From Cyanobacteriota bacterium (GTDB taxonomy: Bacteria; Cyanobacteriota; Cyanobacteriia; Leptolyngbyales; Leptolyngbyaceae), in assembly GCA_027482985.1 (NCBI GenBank), contig JAIXVO010000286.1:1-21561 (forward strand): DNA of 21,561 bases, given 5' to 3'. This document shows, one piece after another, positions 7,196 through 16,453 of this stretch. Within the stretch, counting starts at the first letter, position 1, and each line of letters opens with the position of its first letter. Position numbers and translations under genes: made by a program. The notes below the pieces were generated by a model that made no database searches, was not told where the DNA came from, and saw nothing but the letters and a program-made list of their open reading frames with translations.

Positions 7196-7233
7196 CTGCC
7201 ACCCAAGCCCAGAATCTTGGTTTTGACCAGAGA

Positions 7234-8445
7234 CTAAGGATAGACGCGGCCTTTCCAGGCTCCACCTTGGCCGCGCCCATGGCGTAAGGCGGAGTCGATG
7301 GTCATGAGGTTGTATAGCAGGGCGATCGCAGGTAGAGCGATCGCCCAAAGCGGCGACAGACGGTACAACCGAATGGTGGGCCAGTAAGCCAAAGTCATCA
7401 AGATCCAGCCGCTTAAACCAGCCACGAAAAGCAACCAGTTGGCGGTGAGGAGTCCGGTGAAGGTGGCGATTGGGGCGACCAGGTAGACGAGGGTCATGCC
7501 GAAAACTGTCCCGACTAGCAACAGCGGGGAGTAGTTCAACTGGGTGTAGGCGGTGCGGGCTACCATCGTCCAAATTGTGGCCAGAGAGTCATAGGGGCGC
7601 AGACTGCGGGTGGTTTGGGTCAAACCCAGCCAGATGGGATGTGGGGTAGACGAGTCGCGATCGCCCCGCTTCACTGCAATGGCTAAGGAGCAATCATCAA
7701 TCAGGGCTTGGCGCAAAATTTGCAGTCCCCCAATGCGGGTCAGGGCTTGCCGCCGGATCAGAAGACAGCCCCCCGCAGCGGCGGCCATACGGCTGTGGGG
7801 CTGGTTGACGAGAGGGAAGGGATACAGTTTTTGGAAGAAAAAGACAAAGGCGGGAATCAACAGCTTTTCCCAAAAACTATCGCAGCGGAGTAATACCATC
7901 AGCGACACCAGATCGAGCTTGTCCTGCGTAGCTTTGGCGACGAGACGGCTGAGATTACCGCGATCGTGTTCAATGTCGGCATCGGTGAACCACAGGAAAT
8001 CGGGCTGGGGCGATCGCGTTTGGGTATAGCGATCGCCCTGTTCCATCGCCCAAAGTTTGCCTGTCCAGCCGGGTGGTAAGGCGGCGGCGGGCAGGACTGT
8101 CAACTGGTCAACTTTACCTAGATCGGCGGCGGTTTGGTGAGCCATCGCTCCCGTTCCATCGGTGCTATGGTCATCCACCAACACGATGTGGAACGCCCCC
8201 GGATAATCTTGCTGCAACAGCGATCGCACCGACTGGGGCACCATGTCGGCCTCATTGCGGGCGGGCACCACGGCATAGATAACGGGTAAAGATGAGGCGG
8301 CGATCGCAGTTGGTTTTTCGTTGTGGCGATCGTCCGGTTGCGGCTCCAATCGTTGATCACAGCGCCAAAACCCACCCCATAGGGTCAACAGTCCGACCCA
8401 GATCAAATTCGACAGCAGCGCGATGCCCAAGCCAAATTCACCCAT
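7234..8445 (-). CDS. hpnB: Hopene-associated glycosyltransferase HpnB-like (GT2 family)
   Basis: A membrane-bound family 2 glycosyltransferase of about 403 residues. There is one N-terminal membrane helix (near residues 4-25). The GT-A domain follows: YAVVPARNEADMVPQSV, VLVDDHSTDGTGAMA and the metal-binding DAD in LWFTDADIEHD. The C-terminal part is hydrophobic with about three to four helices and ends in the GGAWKGRVYP tail typical of HpnB proteins. HpnB genes sit in hopanoid clusters in many bacteria; their exact sugar transfer is not firmly established. The divergent neighbour is shc, which strongly supports a hopanoid role. ATG at 8445 is preferred; an in-frame TTG at 8460 would add five residues. 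Neither has a clear ribosome binding site. Confidence 0.88.
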   Translation of the reverse strand: MGEFGLGIALLSNLIWVGLLTLWGGFWRCDQRLEPQPDDRHNEKPTAIAASSLPVIYAVVPARNEADMVPQSVRSLLQQDYPGAFHIVLVDDHSTDGTGAMAHQTAADLGKVDQLTVLPAAALPPGWTGKLWAMEQGDRYTQTRSPQPDFLWFTDADIEHDRGNLSRLVAKATQDKLDLVSLMVLLRCDSFWEKLLIPAFVFFFQKLYPFPLVNQPHSRMAAAAGGCLLIRRQALTRIGGLQILRQALIDDCSLAIAVKRGDRDSSTPHPIWLGLTQTTRSLRPYDSLATIWTMVARTAYTQLNYSPLLLVGTVFGMTLVYLVAPIATFTGLLTANWLLFVAGLSGWILMTLAYWPTIRLYRLSPLWAIALPAIALLYNLMTIDSALRHGRGQGGAWKGRVYP

Positions 8446-8453
8446 CGTTACGA

Positions 8454-8482
8454 TTGCCAATAGACACTACAGAGGGCACAAT
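8454..8482 (+). promoter_or_regulatory. Predicted promoter for shc
   Basis: TTGCCA (8454-8459), a 17-base spacer and CACAAT (8477-8482) lie in the short divergent gap upstream of shc. The match is 5/6 and 4/6 to the sigma-70 consensus. The -35 overlaps the possible TTG start of the divergent hpnB-like gene, so the two genes may share control. Confidence 0.4.
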
Positions 8483-8511
8483 ACATCAACATTGGGGAGG
8501 AGTGTTAACTT

Positions 8512-10542
8512 ATGCAAACGCAAGCGAAAGGATCTCAGCACGGGGATGCGGGTGAGATCGCGGCGGCGATCGCCAACATCGATGACGTGATTGGCAAAAG
8601 TCAGGACTATTTACTGTCGTTGCAACAGCCAGAAGGCTATTGGTGGGCGGAACTGGAGTCGAATGTCACGATTACGGCAGAAGCGGTACTGTTGCACAAA
8701 ATTTGGGGCACCGATGCAACTCGTCCGCTGGCGAAGGTAGAGCCTTATTTGCGGCGAGAACAGCGAGCGCATGGCGGCTGGGAGTTATTCTACGGCGATG
8801 GCGGCGAACTGAGCACCACCGTCGAAGCTTATATGGCCTTGCGATTGCTGGGGGTGTCTACGACTGATCCGGCGTTGCAGAAGGCGAAACAATTTATCCT
8901 CGATCGCGGCGGCATTACCCAAACTCGCATCTTCACCAAGTTTCATCTCGCCCTGATTGGCTGCTACGACTGGCAGGGATTGCCCTCACTCCCTGCCTGG
9001 ATCATGTTGCTGCCCAACAGTTTCCCGATTTATGAAATGTCCAGTTGGGCGCGGGGCAGTACGGTGCCGTTGTTGATTGTGTTTGACAAGAAGCCCGTGT
9101 ACGTCGTGGAACCTGCCATCAGTCTGGATGAGCTGTATGTGGAAGGGCGCGCCAATGCCAAATTTGAGCTGCCCCGCAAAGGCGATTGGTCGGATGCGTT
9201 TGTCTGGCTGGACAATGCCTTCAAGCTGGCGGAAAGCTGGCAGTGGGTGCCCTTCCGCAACGAAGGACTGGCGGTGGCAGAGCGCTGGATTTTAGAACGG
9301 CAGGAAGCGACGGGCGATTGGGGTGGCATTATTCCGGCCATGCTCAACTCGTTACTAGCACTGCGGGCTTTGGGCTATGACGCGAGCGATCCGGTGGTTC
9401 ATCGCGGCTTGCAGGCGGTCGATCGCTTTGCGGTCGAAACCTCTGATGTGTACTGGGTGCAGCCCTGCGTCTCACCCGTTTGGGATACGGCCTTGGTGAT
9501 GCGATCGCTGGTCGATTCTGGCTTAGCTCCCGACCATCCGGCGTTGGTCAAAGGCGGACAGTGGTTGCTGGATGCCCAAATCCTGGATTACGGCGATTGG
9601 GCGGTGAAAAACAAAGTCGGTCAGCCCGGTGCCTGGGCGTTTGAGTTCATCAATCGGTTTTACCCCGATGTGGATGATACAGCTGTGGTGGTAATGGCGT
9701 TAAACCAGATTCAGCTGCCGAACGAAGCCCTGAAGCAACAGGCGATCGCCCGTGCCGTGAAATGGATTGCCTCGATGCAATGTCGTCCCGGTGGTTGGGC
9801 CGCGTTTGATCTGGATAATGATGCCGATTGGCTGAATCAAGTGCCCTACGGTGATTTGAAAGCCATGATTGACCCCAACACGGCCGACGTGACCGCCCGT
9901 GTCCTGGAAATGGTCGGCAAACTCGGTCAGCGGGGCCAAGACCTGATTCAGACCTGCGATCGCCAATCGTTACAGCGAGCCTTGGCCTATCTCCAGCGGG
10001 AACAGGAGCCGGAGGGCTGCTGGTTTGGGCGCTGGGGCGTGAATTATGTCTACGGCACCAGCGGGGTGCTGTCGGCTTTGGCCCTCGTGGCACCGGAACA
10101 ACGTCGCCCAATTGAACGCGGCGCGGCGTGGTTAGTTACCTGCCAAAATCGGGATGGCGGTTGGGGTGAAACCTGCTCCAGCTACAAAAATCGTTCCCTC
10201 ATGGGACAGGGTGACAGTACCGTCTCACAAACTGCTTGGGCACTGAATGGCTTACTCTCCGCCGGAGAAGCTCTGGGCAGCTATGAACTGGATGCCATCA
10301 ATCGCGGCATTGCCTATCTCGTGCAAGCTCAACAAGCCGATGGCTCCTGGGATGAAGATTACTTCACGGGCACTGGCTTCCCCTGCCATTTCTACTTAAA
10401 GTATCACTTCTACTATCAAAACTTCCCTCTCATGGCGCTGGGTCGTTACCGATCGCTCCTGGGTCAACAGCAAACCCTGACCCTTCCCCTGACTCTCAAA
10501 ACCAGAGCAGTGGAAGTGCTGACAGCCGAAGCCGATTGCTAG
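8512..10542 (+). CDS. shc: Squalene-hopene cyclase
   Basis: Cyclises squalene to hopene and hopanol, the core step of hopanoid synthesis, at the cytoplasmic membrane. The 676-residue length fits the family. The catalytic acid motif DVDDTA is at residues 386-391 (the DXDDTA motif; the middle Asp protonates squalene). Several QW repeats are visible: QQPEGYWWAELE near the start, EGCWFGRWGVNYVYGTSGVL, QNRDGGWGE and QQADGSWDEDYFTGTGFP near the end. The C-terminal YLKYHFYYQNFPLMALGRY is also characteristic. Start is ATG 8512 with GGGGAGGAG at 8494-8502 upstream at slightly long spacing. It is divergent from the hpnB-like gene and convergent with polA, with a gap of 46 bases. Confidence 0.98.
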   Translation: MQTQAKGSQHGDAGEIAAAIANIDDVIGKSQDYLLSLQQPEGYWWAELESNVTITAEAVLLHKIWGTDATRPLAKVEPYLRREQRAHGGWELFYGDGGELSTTVEAYMALRLLGVSTTDPALQKAKQFILDRGGITQTRIFTKFHLALIGCYDWQGLPSLPAWIMLLPNSFPIYEMSSWARGSTVPLLIVFDKKPVYVVEPAISLDELYVEGRANAKFELPRKGDWSDAFVWLDNAFKLAESWQWVPFRNEGLAVAERWILERQEATGDWGGIIPAMLNSLLALRALGYDASDPVVHRGLQAVDRFAVETSDVYWVQPCVSPVWDTALVMRSLVDSGLAPDHPALVKGGQWLLDAQILDYGDWAVKNKVGQPGAWAFEFINRFYPDVDDTAVVVMALNQIQLPNEALKQQAIARAVKWIASMQCRPGGWAAFDLDNDADWLNQVPYGDLKAMIDPNTADVTARVLEMVGKLGQRGQDLIQTCDRQSLQRALAYLQREQEPEGCWFGRWGVNYVYGTSGVLSALALVAPEQRRPIERGAAWLVTCQNRDGGWGETCSSYKNRSLMGQGDSTVSQTAWALNGLLSAGEALGSYELDAINRGIAYLVQAQQADGSWDEDYFTGTGFPCHFYLKYHFYYQNFPLMALGRYRSLLGQQQTLTLPLTLKTRAVEVLTAEADC

Positions 10543-10588
10543 TCGCAACGTCTTCTCACACCACTTCGTTGCTGCCTGCCTCCTGCCT

Positions 10589-13495
10589 TTACTTCGCTTC
10601 CATCCAGTTGTCGCCGACGCGGATTTCGACACCGAGGGGAATGGAGAGGGGAATGGCGGAGGCCATGGTAGTGTAAATTTGGGGCGTGAGGGGGGCGATT
10701 TCGGCGGGCGCGAGTTCAAACACTAGTTCATCGTGGACTTGCAGCAAGAGGTTGGCATCATGCTGTTTAAGGAGTTCGTGGAGCCGGATCATGGCAATTT
10801 TGATGATGTCGGCACTGGAACCTTGAATGGGCGCATTGGCAGCGGCTCGAAGCAACTGGGCATCGAACTGATCGCGGACTTTGACGGTGGTCAGATCAAT
10901 CGCGGCGGGATCAACGCCCCGTAAGCGTTTTAGATTATCGCTGGCAAAATTGAAATAGCGGCGGCGGCCCAAAATCGTTTCGACATAACCCTTCGCGATC
11001 GCCTCGCGTTGCATCTGCTGGAGATACTCGAACACTTTGGAATAGCGGGCGTTGAAGCGATCGATGAAGGTCTGGGCGGTTTTGCGATCGACTTTGGCTT
11101 CGCGGGCAAACCGTTGTGCGCCCATGCCGTAGATCACGCCAAAGTTGATCACCTTGCCTAGTCGCCGTTCTTCGGAGGAAATTTCTTCTTTCTCGAAGAG
11201 GAGTTGCGCCGTCAGGGTATGAATATCCTGGTTATTCCGGTAGGTTTCGATTAACACGGGTTCCTGACTGAGATGAGCTAGGATGCGCAGTTCAATTTGG
11301 GAGTAGTCCGCCGCCATCATCCGCCAGCCGTCCTGGGGAATGAAGGCTTTGCGGATCAGCCGACTGAAGGCGGTTCGAATCGGAATATTTTGCAAGTTGG
11401 GGTCAGACGAGGAGAGTCGCCCGGTGGTGGTGATCGCCTGATTGAAATCGGTGTGGACCCGTCCGGTGTCCGGTCGAACCAGATTGGGCAGGGCATCCAC
11501 ATAGGTCGATTTGAGTTTGGTCAGGGTGCGGTACTCAATGATCCAATCGATGACGGGGTGATCATCTTGCAACTTCTCCAGGGTGGCCGCATCGGTGGAG
11601 TATCCGGTTTTAATTTTGCGCGACTTGCGTTTGTCGAGTCCCAACGTGTTAAACAACAGTTCACTCAGTTGCTTGGTAGAACCCAGGCTGAAGGTCTGTC
11701 CGGCTGTCTCGTAAGCCTGCTTTTCAATGTTGATCAGATCGGTTTCAATCTGCTGGGACAATTCCCCCAGGTAAGCCTGGTCAATTCGCACCCCCTGCCA
11801 TTCCATAGCGGCCAGGACAGGTTCCAGCGGTTCTTCAACGGTGGTAAACAAGGCGTGCAGGGTGGGATGTTCCGCTAATTTCTGGCGCAGGATGGGCACC
11901 AGTTGATAGACCGTGTAGGCATCCATACCGCAGTATTGCGCAACGGCGGGAATGGCAATATCGGCGATCGTCTTGCCTTTGGGCACCAGTTCCGTATAGC
12001 TGGTGGTCATGAGGTTGAGTAAGCTCAGGCTGAGATCGCTCAAACTATGATTGGCTTCGGGATTCAGCACGTAGCTCATGAGCATGGTGTCGTACTGCAC
12101 CCCGGCTAACTCAATCCCCTGTTGCCGAAATATCAGGCGATCGAACTTGGCGTTTTGCAAGGCTTTGGGATAATCCGCACTTTCCAAAATGCCGCGCAGA
12201 GCGTCCAGCACCAGGGTTTTGTCGAGCATTGTGCCGCTGGTGTGATGCAGGGGAATGTAGGCCACATCGGCAATGTCTTCTCCCCAACAGCAACCAATCC
12301 CGACCAGTTCAGCATCGCGAGGCTCGATCGCCGTCGTTTCCGTATCCCAACTGGTAATCGTGTCCGGTTGGTTGCGAGTTTCCAGGATGCTGATTAACTC
12401 ATAGAGCTGTTCGGGGGTGTCAATAATCTGGGGTTGCAGGGTGAGATAGCGGACCGGATTGGCGATCGCGGTTTCGGCAGCAGTGAAAAAGTCGGTATCG
12501 TCATCGCTGGCGGTCGGTTCAGTCGTATCTTCTGCGGCATCGGGGATGGGTTCTGGTTCTGGCTGAGCCTCGCCACTAAATTGCCGATGGAGATTTTGAA
12601 TCCGAGTCAGGAAGGAGCGGAATTCCAGCTTTTCCAAGAGGGGAATCACGGCGTTGTCTTTAAATCCCTGCAACCGGCAGGTTTCCAGATCCAGATCAAC
12701 GGGGACATCGAGATGAATTTGCGCCAGATATTGCGATCGCAAGGCGGCATCCCGCCCTTCTTCTAACTTCTTGCGCGTCGCCCCTTTAATTTCTTCTAAG
12801 GAGTCATAAACATTTGCCAGGGAGCCAAACTGCGTCAACAGTTGCACTGCCGTTTTCTCGCCAATGCCTTTCACGCCAGGAATATTATCGGAAGCATCCC
12901 CGCACAGCGCCTTGAAGTCTACCACCTGGGAGGGCAGCACGCCCATCTTGGCTTTGACATCCTCCACGCCATATTCCTTTAGCCCCTGGATGCCCTTGCC
13001 GTAGACCGTACTCATATATAGGATGGAAGTCTGTCCGCCCGCATCCACCAGTTGAAACAGGTCGCGATCGCCCGTCAGCACCTTCACCTGCATCCCGGCG
13101 GTGGTCGCCCGTCGCGCCAATGTCCCAATCACATCATCGGCTTCATACCCGGACACCATGACAATGGGCAGATCGAGCGCCAGCAGTAGTTCTTGCAAAT
13201 TCTCCAGATCCGGCATGAAGTCCTCCGGTGCATCCGGGCGACCTTCTTTATAAGTGGCATCATGCTCATGCCGAAAGGTCTTTTCCCCTGGGTCAAAGGC
13301 GATCGCCACATACTGCGGCTGCTCCGTCTCCATCATTTCCAGGAGAGATTTCAAAAAGCCGTAGGAGACGCTCGTCGGAATGCCCGATTTGGTGCGCAGC
13401 CCGCCATCTCGCCCTTTGGCAAAGGCAAAGTAGGACCGGAAGGCGAGGGAATGCCCATCGACCAGGATCAATTTAGGAGGAGTGGAGTCTGCCAA
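10589..13495 (-). CDS. polA: DNA polymerase I
   Basis: A repair and Okazaki-fragment-maturation polymerase with all three classic activities in 968 residues. The N-terminal 5' nuclease (about 1-310) carries LILVDGHSLAFRSYFAF, the acidic GYEADDVIGT and TGDRDLFQL motifs, and the GIGEKTAVQLL helix-hairpin-helix. The 3'-5' exonuclease domain keeps DTET (Asp384), so proofreading looks intact. The polymerase domain has motif A (ADYSQIELRILAHLS), motif B (RRLGKVINFGVIYGMG, with Phe at the dNTP-discriminating position) and motif C HDE at 921-923. A roughly 50-residue acidic linker (EAQPEPEPIPDAAEDTTEP and on) joins the first two domains. The start is TTG at 13495, since no in-frame ATG or GTG is near and MADSTPPKLILVDGHSLAF fits the family. 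The stop abuts a pyrimidine heptad-like stretch (about 10570-10588). Confidence 0.98.
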   Translation of the reverse strand: MADSTPPKLILVDGHSLAFRSYFAFAKGRDGGLRTKSGIPTSVSYGFLKSLLEMMETEQPQYVAIAFDPGEKTFRHEHDATYKEGRPDAPEDFMPDLENLQELLLALDLPIVMVSGYEADDVIGTLARRATTAGMQVKVLTGDRDLFQLVDAGGQTSILYMSTVYGKGIQGLKEYGVEDVKAKMGVLPSQVVDFKALCGDASDNIPGVKGIGEKTAVQLLTQFGSLANVYDSLEEIKGATRKKLEEGRDAALRSQYLAQIHLDVPVDLDLETCRLQGFKDNAVIPLLEKLEFRSFLTRIQNLHRQFSGEAQPEPEPIPDAAEDTTEPTASDDDTDFFTAAETAIANPVRYLTLQPQIIDTPEQLYELISILETRNQPDTITSWDTETTAIEPRDAELVGIGCCWGEDIADVAYIPLHHTSGTMLDKTLVLDALRGILESADYPKALQNAKFDRLIFRQQGIELAGVQYDTMLMSYVLNPEANHSLSDLSLSLLNLMTTSYTELVPKGKTIADIAIPAVAQYCGMDAYTVYQLVPILRQKLAEHPTLHALFTTVEEPLEPVLAAMEWQGVRIDQAYLGELSQQIETDLINIEKQAYETAGQTFSLGSTKQLSELLFNTLGLDKRKSRKIKTGYSTDAATLEKLQDDHPVIDWIIEYRTLTKLKSTYVDALPNLVRPDTGRVHTDFNQAITTTGRLSSSDPNLQNIPIRTAFSRLIRKAFIPQDGWRMMAADYSQIELRILAHLSQEPVLIETYRNNQDIHTLTAQLLFEKEEISSEERRLGKVINFGVIYGMGAQRFAREAKVDRKTAQTFIDRFNARYSKVFEYLQQMQREAIAKGYVETILGRRRYFNFASDNLKRLRGVDPAAIDLTTVKVRDQFDAQLLRAAANAPIQGSSADIIKIAMIRLHELLKQHDANLLLQVHDELVFELAPAEIAPLTPQIYTTMASAIPLSIPLGVEIRVGDNWMEAK

Positions 13496-13594
13496 GGCCG
13501 GAACTCACGGAAGAACAAGCCTTATTCTAACGAGTTGACCAGCCCGAACAGGCAAACTTGCCACAAATTTGCGGGCGATCGCCAGCCAGAAGCC

Positions 13595-14602
13595 TTAAAA
13601 GGGTGGACCGGGGTTGGTTTCGCTGGTAATGGATTGGAAGTTGAAGGCGCGGATTGTTAACTGCACTGATCGCTTCAAGCGTTTTTCCAAAAACCTTTCC
13701 AGTTCTGCCACTTGGCGCGGCGTTACCTCATTGCCCGTTTCCTGCGTCACGATGACAGTCACACGATCGTTGCTCGTCCGGCCAAACAGCGTCGGGCGAA
13801 ACAGCTGGACATCGACGACTTGCGCCTGTTGCCCCAGGGTAATGGTTTCTCGTCGCAATAAGTCCTTAATGGTCGCCTTCAGTTGTTCCTGCTGAATCAG
13901 TGCCACCAGACTCAAGGAAAGGGGAATGAGCAGGAGTCCCGTGAGGCAGGCAAACCATACCACGGCGCGGCGCATATGTTGAGGGTTGAGGGCATAGCCG
14001 CCCCAGATGAAGGTAAGGATGCAGGCTAGGGTTATCCCTAGCAAGTTGGTGAGAAACAACAGAAAGGCCCCACTGCTGTAATCCCAAGCGCCCTGCGAGA
14101 GCGCAATTCCCACCACACAGAGGGGCGGCATCAGCGCCACGGCGATCGCCGTCCCCGCCAGCACGTCATTCACTTTGGGGCGAATTTTGGCAAAGCCACT
14201 TACCCCCCCCGCCGCCAGTGCCACCCCCAAATCTGCCAGGGTGGGCTGGGTGCGGGCGAGAATTTCGGAGCCGAAAGACAAGGCTGGAATTTGAAAAAGA
14301 CTGCCCAACAGTGCCGAGGTCGCGATCGCTAGCACGATCCCCCCACCCAGGGTTACCAAACTCCGACGGAGCAGCCCTTGCTCCGCGAGCAGAGTGCCCA
14401 ATGCCAAACTGCGGAGGGGGTTCATCAGGGGCGCAATGATCATCGCGCCAATAATCACCCCAGCGCTGTTGATCAGTAATCCTAGAGTGGCAATAATGCA
14501 GGATGAAACCACCAGCACCAGGAAGTTGAGATCAAAAATCGAAGCATCCACCAAATCCTGATGCAAAATTTCGGGTGGCACGCGATCGCGGAGTATGGGC
14601 AT
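13595..14602 (-). CDS. DUF389 (TIGR00341-type) membrane protein
   Basis: A conserved bacterial and archaeal membrane protein of unknown function, 335 residues. A short N-terminal soluble part (IFDLNFLVLVVSSCIIAT begins the first helix) leads to about six membrane segments. These include the family core LLINSAGVIIGAMIIAPLMNPL, followed by VALAAGGVSGFAKIRP and AGTAIAVALMPPLCVVGIAL. The last about 100 residues are soluble (LKATIKDLLRRETITLGQQAQV and on). The pore-like Gly/Pro-rich motifs suggest a transporter or channel, but no substrate is known. Start is ATG 14602 with AGGGA a few bases upstream. It is followed by polA about 100 bases on in the same direction and preceded by the porin gene, with no obvious functional link. 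Confidence 0.9.
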   Translation of the reverse strand: MPILRDRVPPEILHQDLVDASIFDLNFLVLVVSSCIIATLGLLINSAGVIIGAMIIAPLMNPLRSLALGTLLAEQGLLRRSLVTLGGGIVLAIATSALLGSLFQIPALSFGSEILARTQPTLADLGVALAAGGVSGFAKIRPKVNDVLAGTAIAVALMPPLCVVGIALSQGAWDYSSGAFLLFLTNLLGITLACILTFIWGGYALNPQHMRRAVVWFACLTGLLLIPLSLSLVALIQQEQLKATIKDLLRRETITLGQQAQVVDVQLFRPTLFGRTSNDRVTVIVTQETGNEVTPRQVAELERFLEKRLKRSVQLTIRAFNFQSITSETNPGPPF

Positions 14603-14656
14603 AGGTCCCTAATTCATGTCGGCAACGCCTTGTTTCAGTCAACCATAGTTTGGGGG

Positions 14657-16243
14657 TTAGAACGCATACAGTAACCGCACCACCCATTCAAAGATGGTGC
14701 CTGTAGTGCGATTATTGGGGTTCGCGACGATCAAAAAGGCGGGGCTGAAACTGACGCGATCGTTCAGGTCGAAACTGTAGTACAACTCGAAATTGGTTTG
14801 GGTGGCGTTGCCGATATCCCCAGCAATGAACGGTTGCCCGATCGCCACACCTGCCACCGAACCCGGAATAATAATTTCGCGAAATGTGCCGCCGAATGCC
14901 CAAGTCACAGGAGTCAGGCTCAAATTTTGTTGCAGCACCGAATTAAACCCACTGTAACGACCAATGCCGACCCGCCCAAACACCGAGAATTGCCGATTAA
15001 ACGCCCACTCAAAATTGACCCCACCCGCATTGATGGCGGTTCGATTCACCGTCGCACTGGTGTATTGCAACCGAGTCACCAGATTGCGGAACGTGTACTC
15101 CAGCTCGACAGTGCCCTGATTACTGCCCCCAAATAACCCCAAACCCGTACCCGGATCGCTACCATCCACTGCCACATACAGCGCCCGCACAATCCAGGGC
15201 GATCGCTCCCCCAGTTGCCAACTCACGGCTGCCCCCGCTCCCCCCGGGCGATCGACCTGACTCTGGACAATCAGGGGATTGTTCGTGAAAAAGCTGGAGT
15301 TGAAATTTTTCAGCGAGTCGTTGGCAAAGCGATTGGCATCAATAAAATCTCTGGGACTGAGGCGGGCACCCACCGTTAGATTGACTTGAGGCAGCGGTTG
15401 AAAGGTGTAATACAACTTGCGGAGCGCCACGGGGTTGGGCACCTCCACGTAATCTAAGCCGCCCCCATCGGCCAAAATACCGCCCGTTCCCAGGAGATTT
15501 GGCCCCCGGCTGGTATTGCGTTGACTAATGCTGTCACCCCCATTATTCCCCGCTTCCAGTTGGGTGCGGAGCAGGTCTTTCCCGGTAAAACTGGTGTTGA
15601 AATCCAGCCGTACCCGCAGCGGCAAGGTGGAATTAGCGTTGGAACCATCGGTTAAACCCAGGACGACCTGTCCCCCCAGCGTGGTTGTCGTCGAGAATTG
15701 CTGGGTTTCCAGGTTGCCTGCCAGAGCTTCTAACTGACTGATACGATCGCGCTGATCCCCCAGAATCTTTTGGTAAGTCGCTTGCAAGCGCCGGAAGGTG
15801 GCAAAATCTTCGCGCATCTGGTTGAAGTCTGCCCGCGCCAGATATTGCTCCATCCAGACCATGACGTTATTCATCGTGGCCGCAAATTCATCGCGAGACA
15901 GCGCTCGATTGCCGCGAAAGGTGCGATCGCTATAACCCGCCATCACACCATATTTTTCCACCAAGGATTTCAATGCTTGATAAGCCCAATCCGTCGGCTG
16001 CACATCACTCAACTCCGCCACCGAGCGCACCTGCTCCAGCAATACCGGGGCAGCATCCGGCGCATGACAGGTCAAGGGATCGGCTAAGTTCGGTGCGAGC
16101 AACGGATCAGCTGGACAGCCACTCGTTGCCTCCGTCAGTCGCTCTGCTGTTGCCAGTGGGGGTTCTGCCGCGATCGCCCCAGTCGTCCATAAACCCAGCG
16201 GTAACAGCCAGCAGCCTCCTACCCGTCGCCAAAATCGTTCCAC
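14657..16243 (-). CDS. SLH-domain OprB-type outer-membrane porin (iron-uptake porin family)
   Basis: A cyanobacterial major outer-membrane protein of about 528 residues. It begins with a basic, hydrophobic signal peptide (WLLPLGLWTTGAIAA, probable cleavage after AIAA). A single SLH domain follows (SVAELSDVQPTDWAYQALKSL ... GYSDRTFRGNRALSRDEFA), which anchors to peptidoglycan or its polymer. Next comes a short coiled coil (LQATYQKILGDQRDRISQLEAL), then an OprB-like beta barrel ending in VVRLLYAF with a terminal Phe, as outer-membrane proteins usually do. Relatives are named iron uptake porins or SomA/SomB. Start is GTG 16243 because GGAGAGGAG at 16251-16259 lies just upstream and this places the signal peptide at the N-terminus; GTG 16273 would add ten charged residues. 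A TTTAAT box at 16301-16296 may be its -10. Confidence 0.9.
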   Translation of the reverse strand: MERFWRRVGGCWLLPLGLWTTGAIAAEPPLATAERLTEATSGCPADPLLAPNLADPLTCHAPDAAPVLLEQVRSVAELSDVQPTDWAYQALKSLVEKYGVMAGYSDRTFRGNRALSRDEFAATMNNVMVWMEQYLARADFNQMREDFATFRRLQATYQKILGDQRDRISQLEALAGNLETQQFSTTTTLGGQVVLGLTDGSNANSTLPLRVRLDFNTSFTGKDLLRTQLEAGNNGGDSISQRNTSRGPNLLGTGGILADGGGLDYVEVPNPVALRKLYYTFQPLPQVNLTVGARLSPRDFIDANRFANDSLKNFNSSFFTNNPLIVQSQVDRPGGAGAAVSWQLGERSPWIVRALYVAVDGSDPGTGLGLFGGSNQGTVELEYTFRNLVTRLQYTSATVNRTAINAGGVNFEWAFNRQFSVFGRVGIGRYSGFNSVLQQNLSLTPVTWAFGGTFREIIIPGSVAGVAIGQPFIAGDIGNATQTNFELYYSFDLNDRVSFSPAFLIVANPNNRTTGTIFEWVVRLLYAF

Positions 16244-16295
16244 GCGATCTCTCCTCTCCCACACAGCCGTCACACTTTTCGTATCAACTGCTCAA

Positions 16296-16301
16296 ATTAA
16301 A
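16296..16301 (-). promoter_or_regulatory. Possible -10 box for the porin gene
   Basis: TTTAAT on the minus strand is 53 bases upstream of the GTG start. There is no good -35. The heptad repeat starts 36 bases further upstream. Confidence 0.3.
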
Positions 16302-16336
16302 GCCGATCCGAGGAAAAGCGGCTAGGGGAAAGGGGA

Positions 16337-16357
16337 GGAGTCAGGAGTCAGGAGTCA
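16337..16357 (+). repeat. Heptad repeat, three perfect GGAGTCA units
   Basis: Three exact tandem GGAGTCA units start a polypurine tract that runs to about 16407. This is the same unit and strand relation as at 2911-2931. Confidence 0.9.
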
Positions 16358-16407
16358 GAAGAGAAGGAATGAAAGGAATGGAAGAAAGGAAAGGAATAGA
16401 GGAAATC

Positions 16408-16436
16408 GTAGAGCCGGTGCCGTTGGCACTTCTATC
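16408..16436. repeat. Dispersed palindromic repeat, GTAGAGACG family (copy B, diverged)
   Basis: It begins GTAGAGCCGGTGCCGTTGGC and ends ACTTCTATC. It matches copies A and C through the shared GCCGTT core but has mismatches in the arms, so pairing is weaker. Confidence 0.7.
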
Positions 16437-16453
16437 TCGCGATCAAGATCATC

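Larger units (their letters stand above)
6965..7233. other. Convergent intergenic region with paired repeats and a hairpin
   Basis: No credible gene lies between lexA and the hpnB-like gene. The left half (6965-7090) has no recognised structure. The right half holds two near-identical 32-base repeats and between them a perfect stem-loop. It probably acts as a transcription end zone for both genes, which is inference. Confidence 0.6.

Noticed and set aside
6949..7287. A 112-codon plus-strand frame after lexA
   Set aside because: It overlaps the end of lexA and the end of the hpnB-like gene, and its translation contains both copies of the 32-base repeat; it is not protein-like.
10543..10588. 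Terminator between convergent shc and polA
   Set aside because: No stem-loop of useful length is visible; the gap holds only a pyrimidine-rich, heptad-like stretch.
11297..11878. A 193-codon plus-strand open frame opposite polA
   Set aside because: It is antisense to the polymerase domain of polA, with a Gly/Gln-rich translation and no ribosome binding site or recognisable domain.
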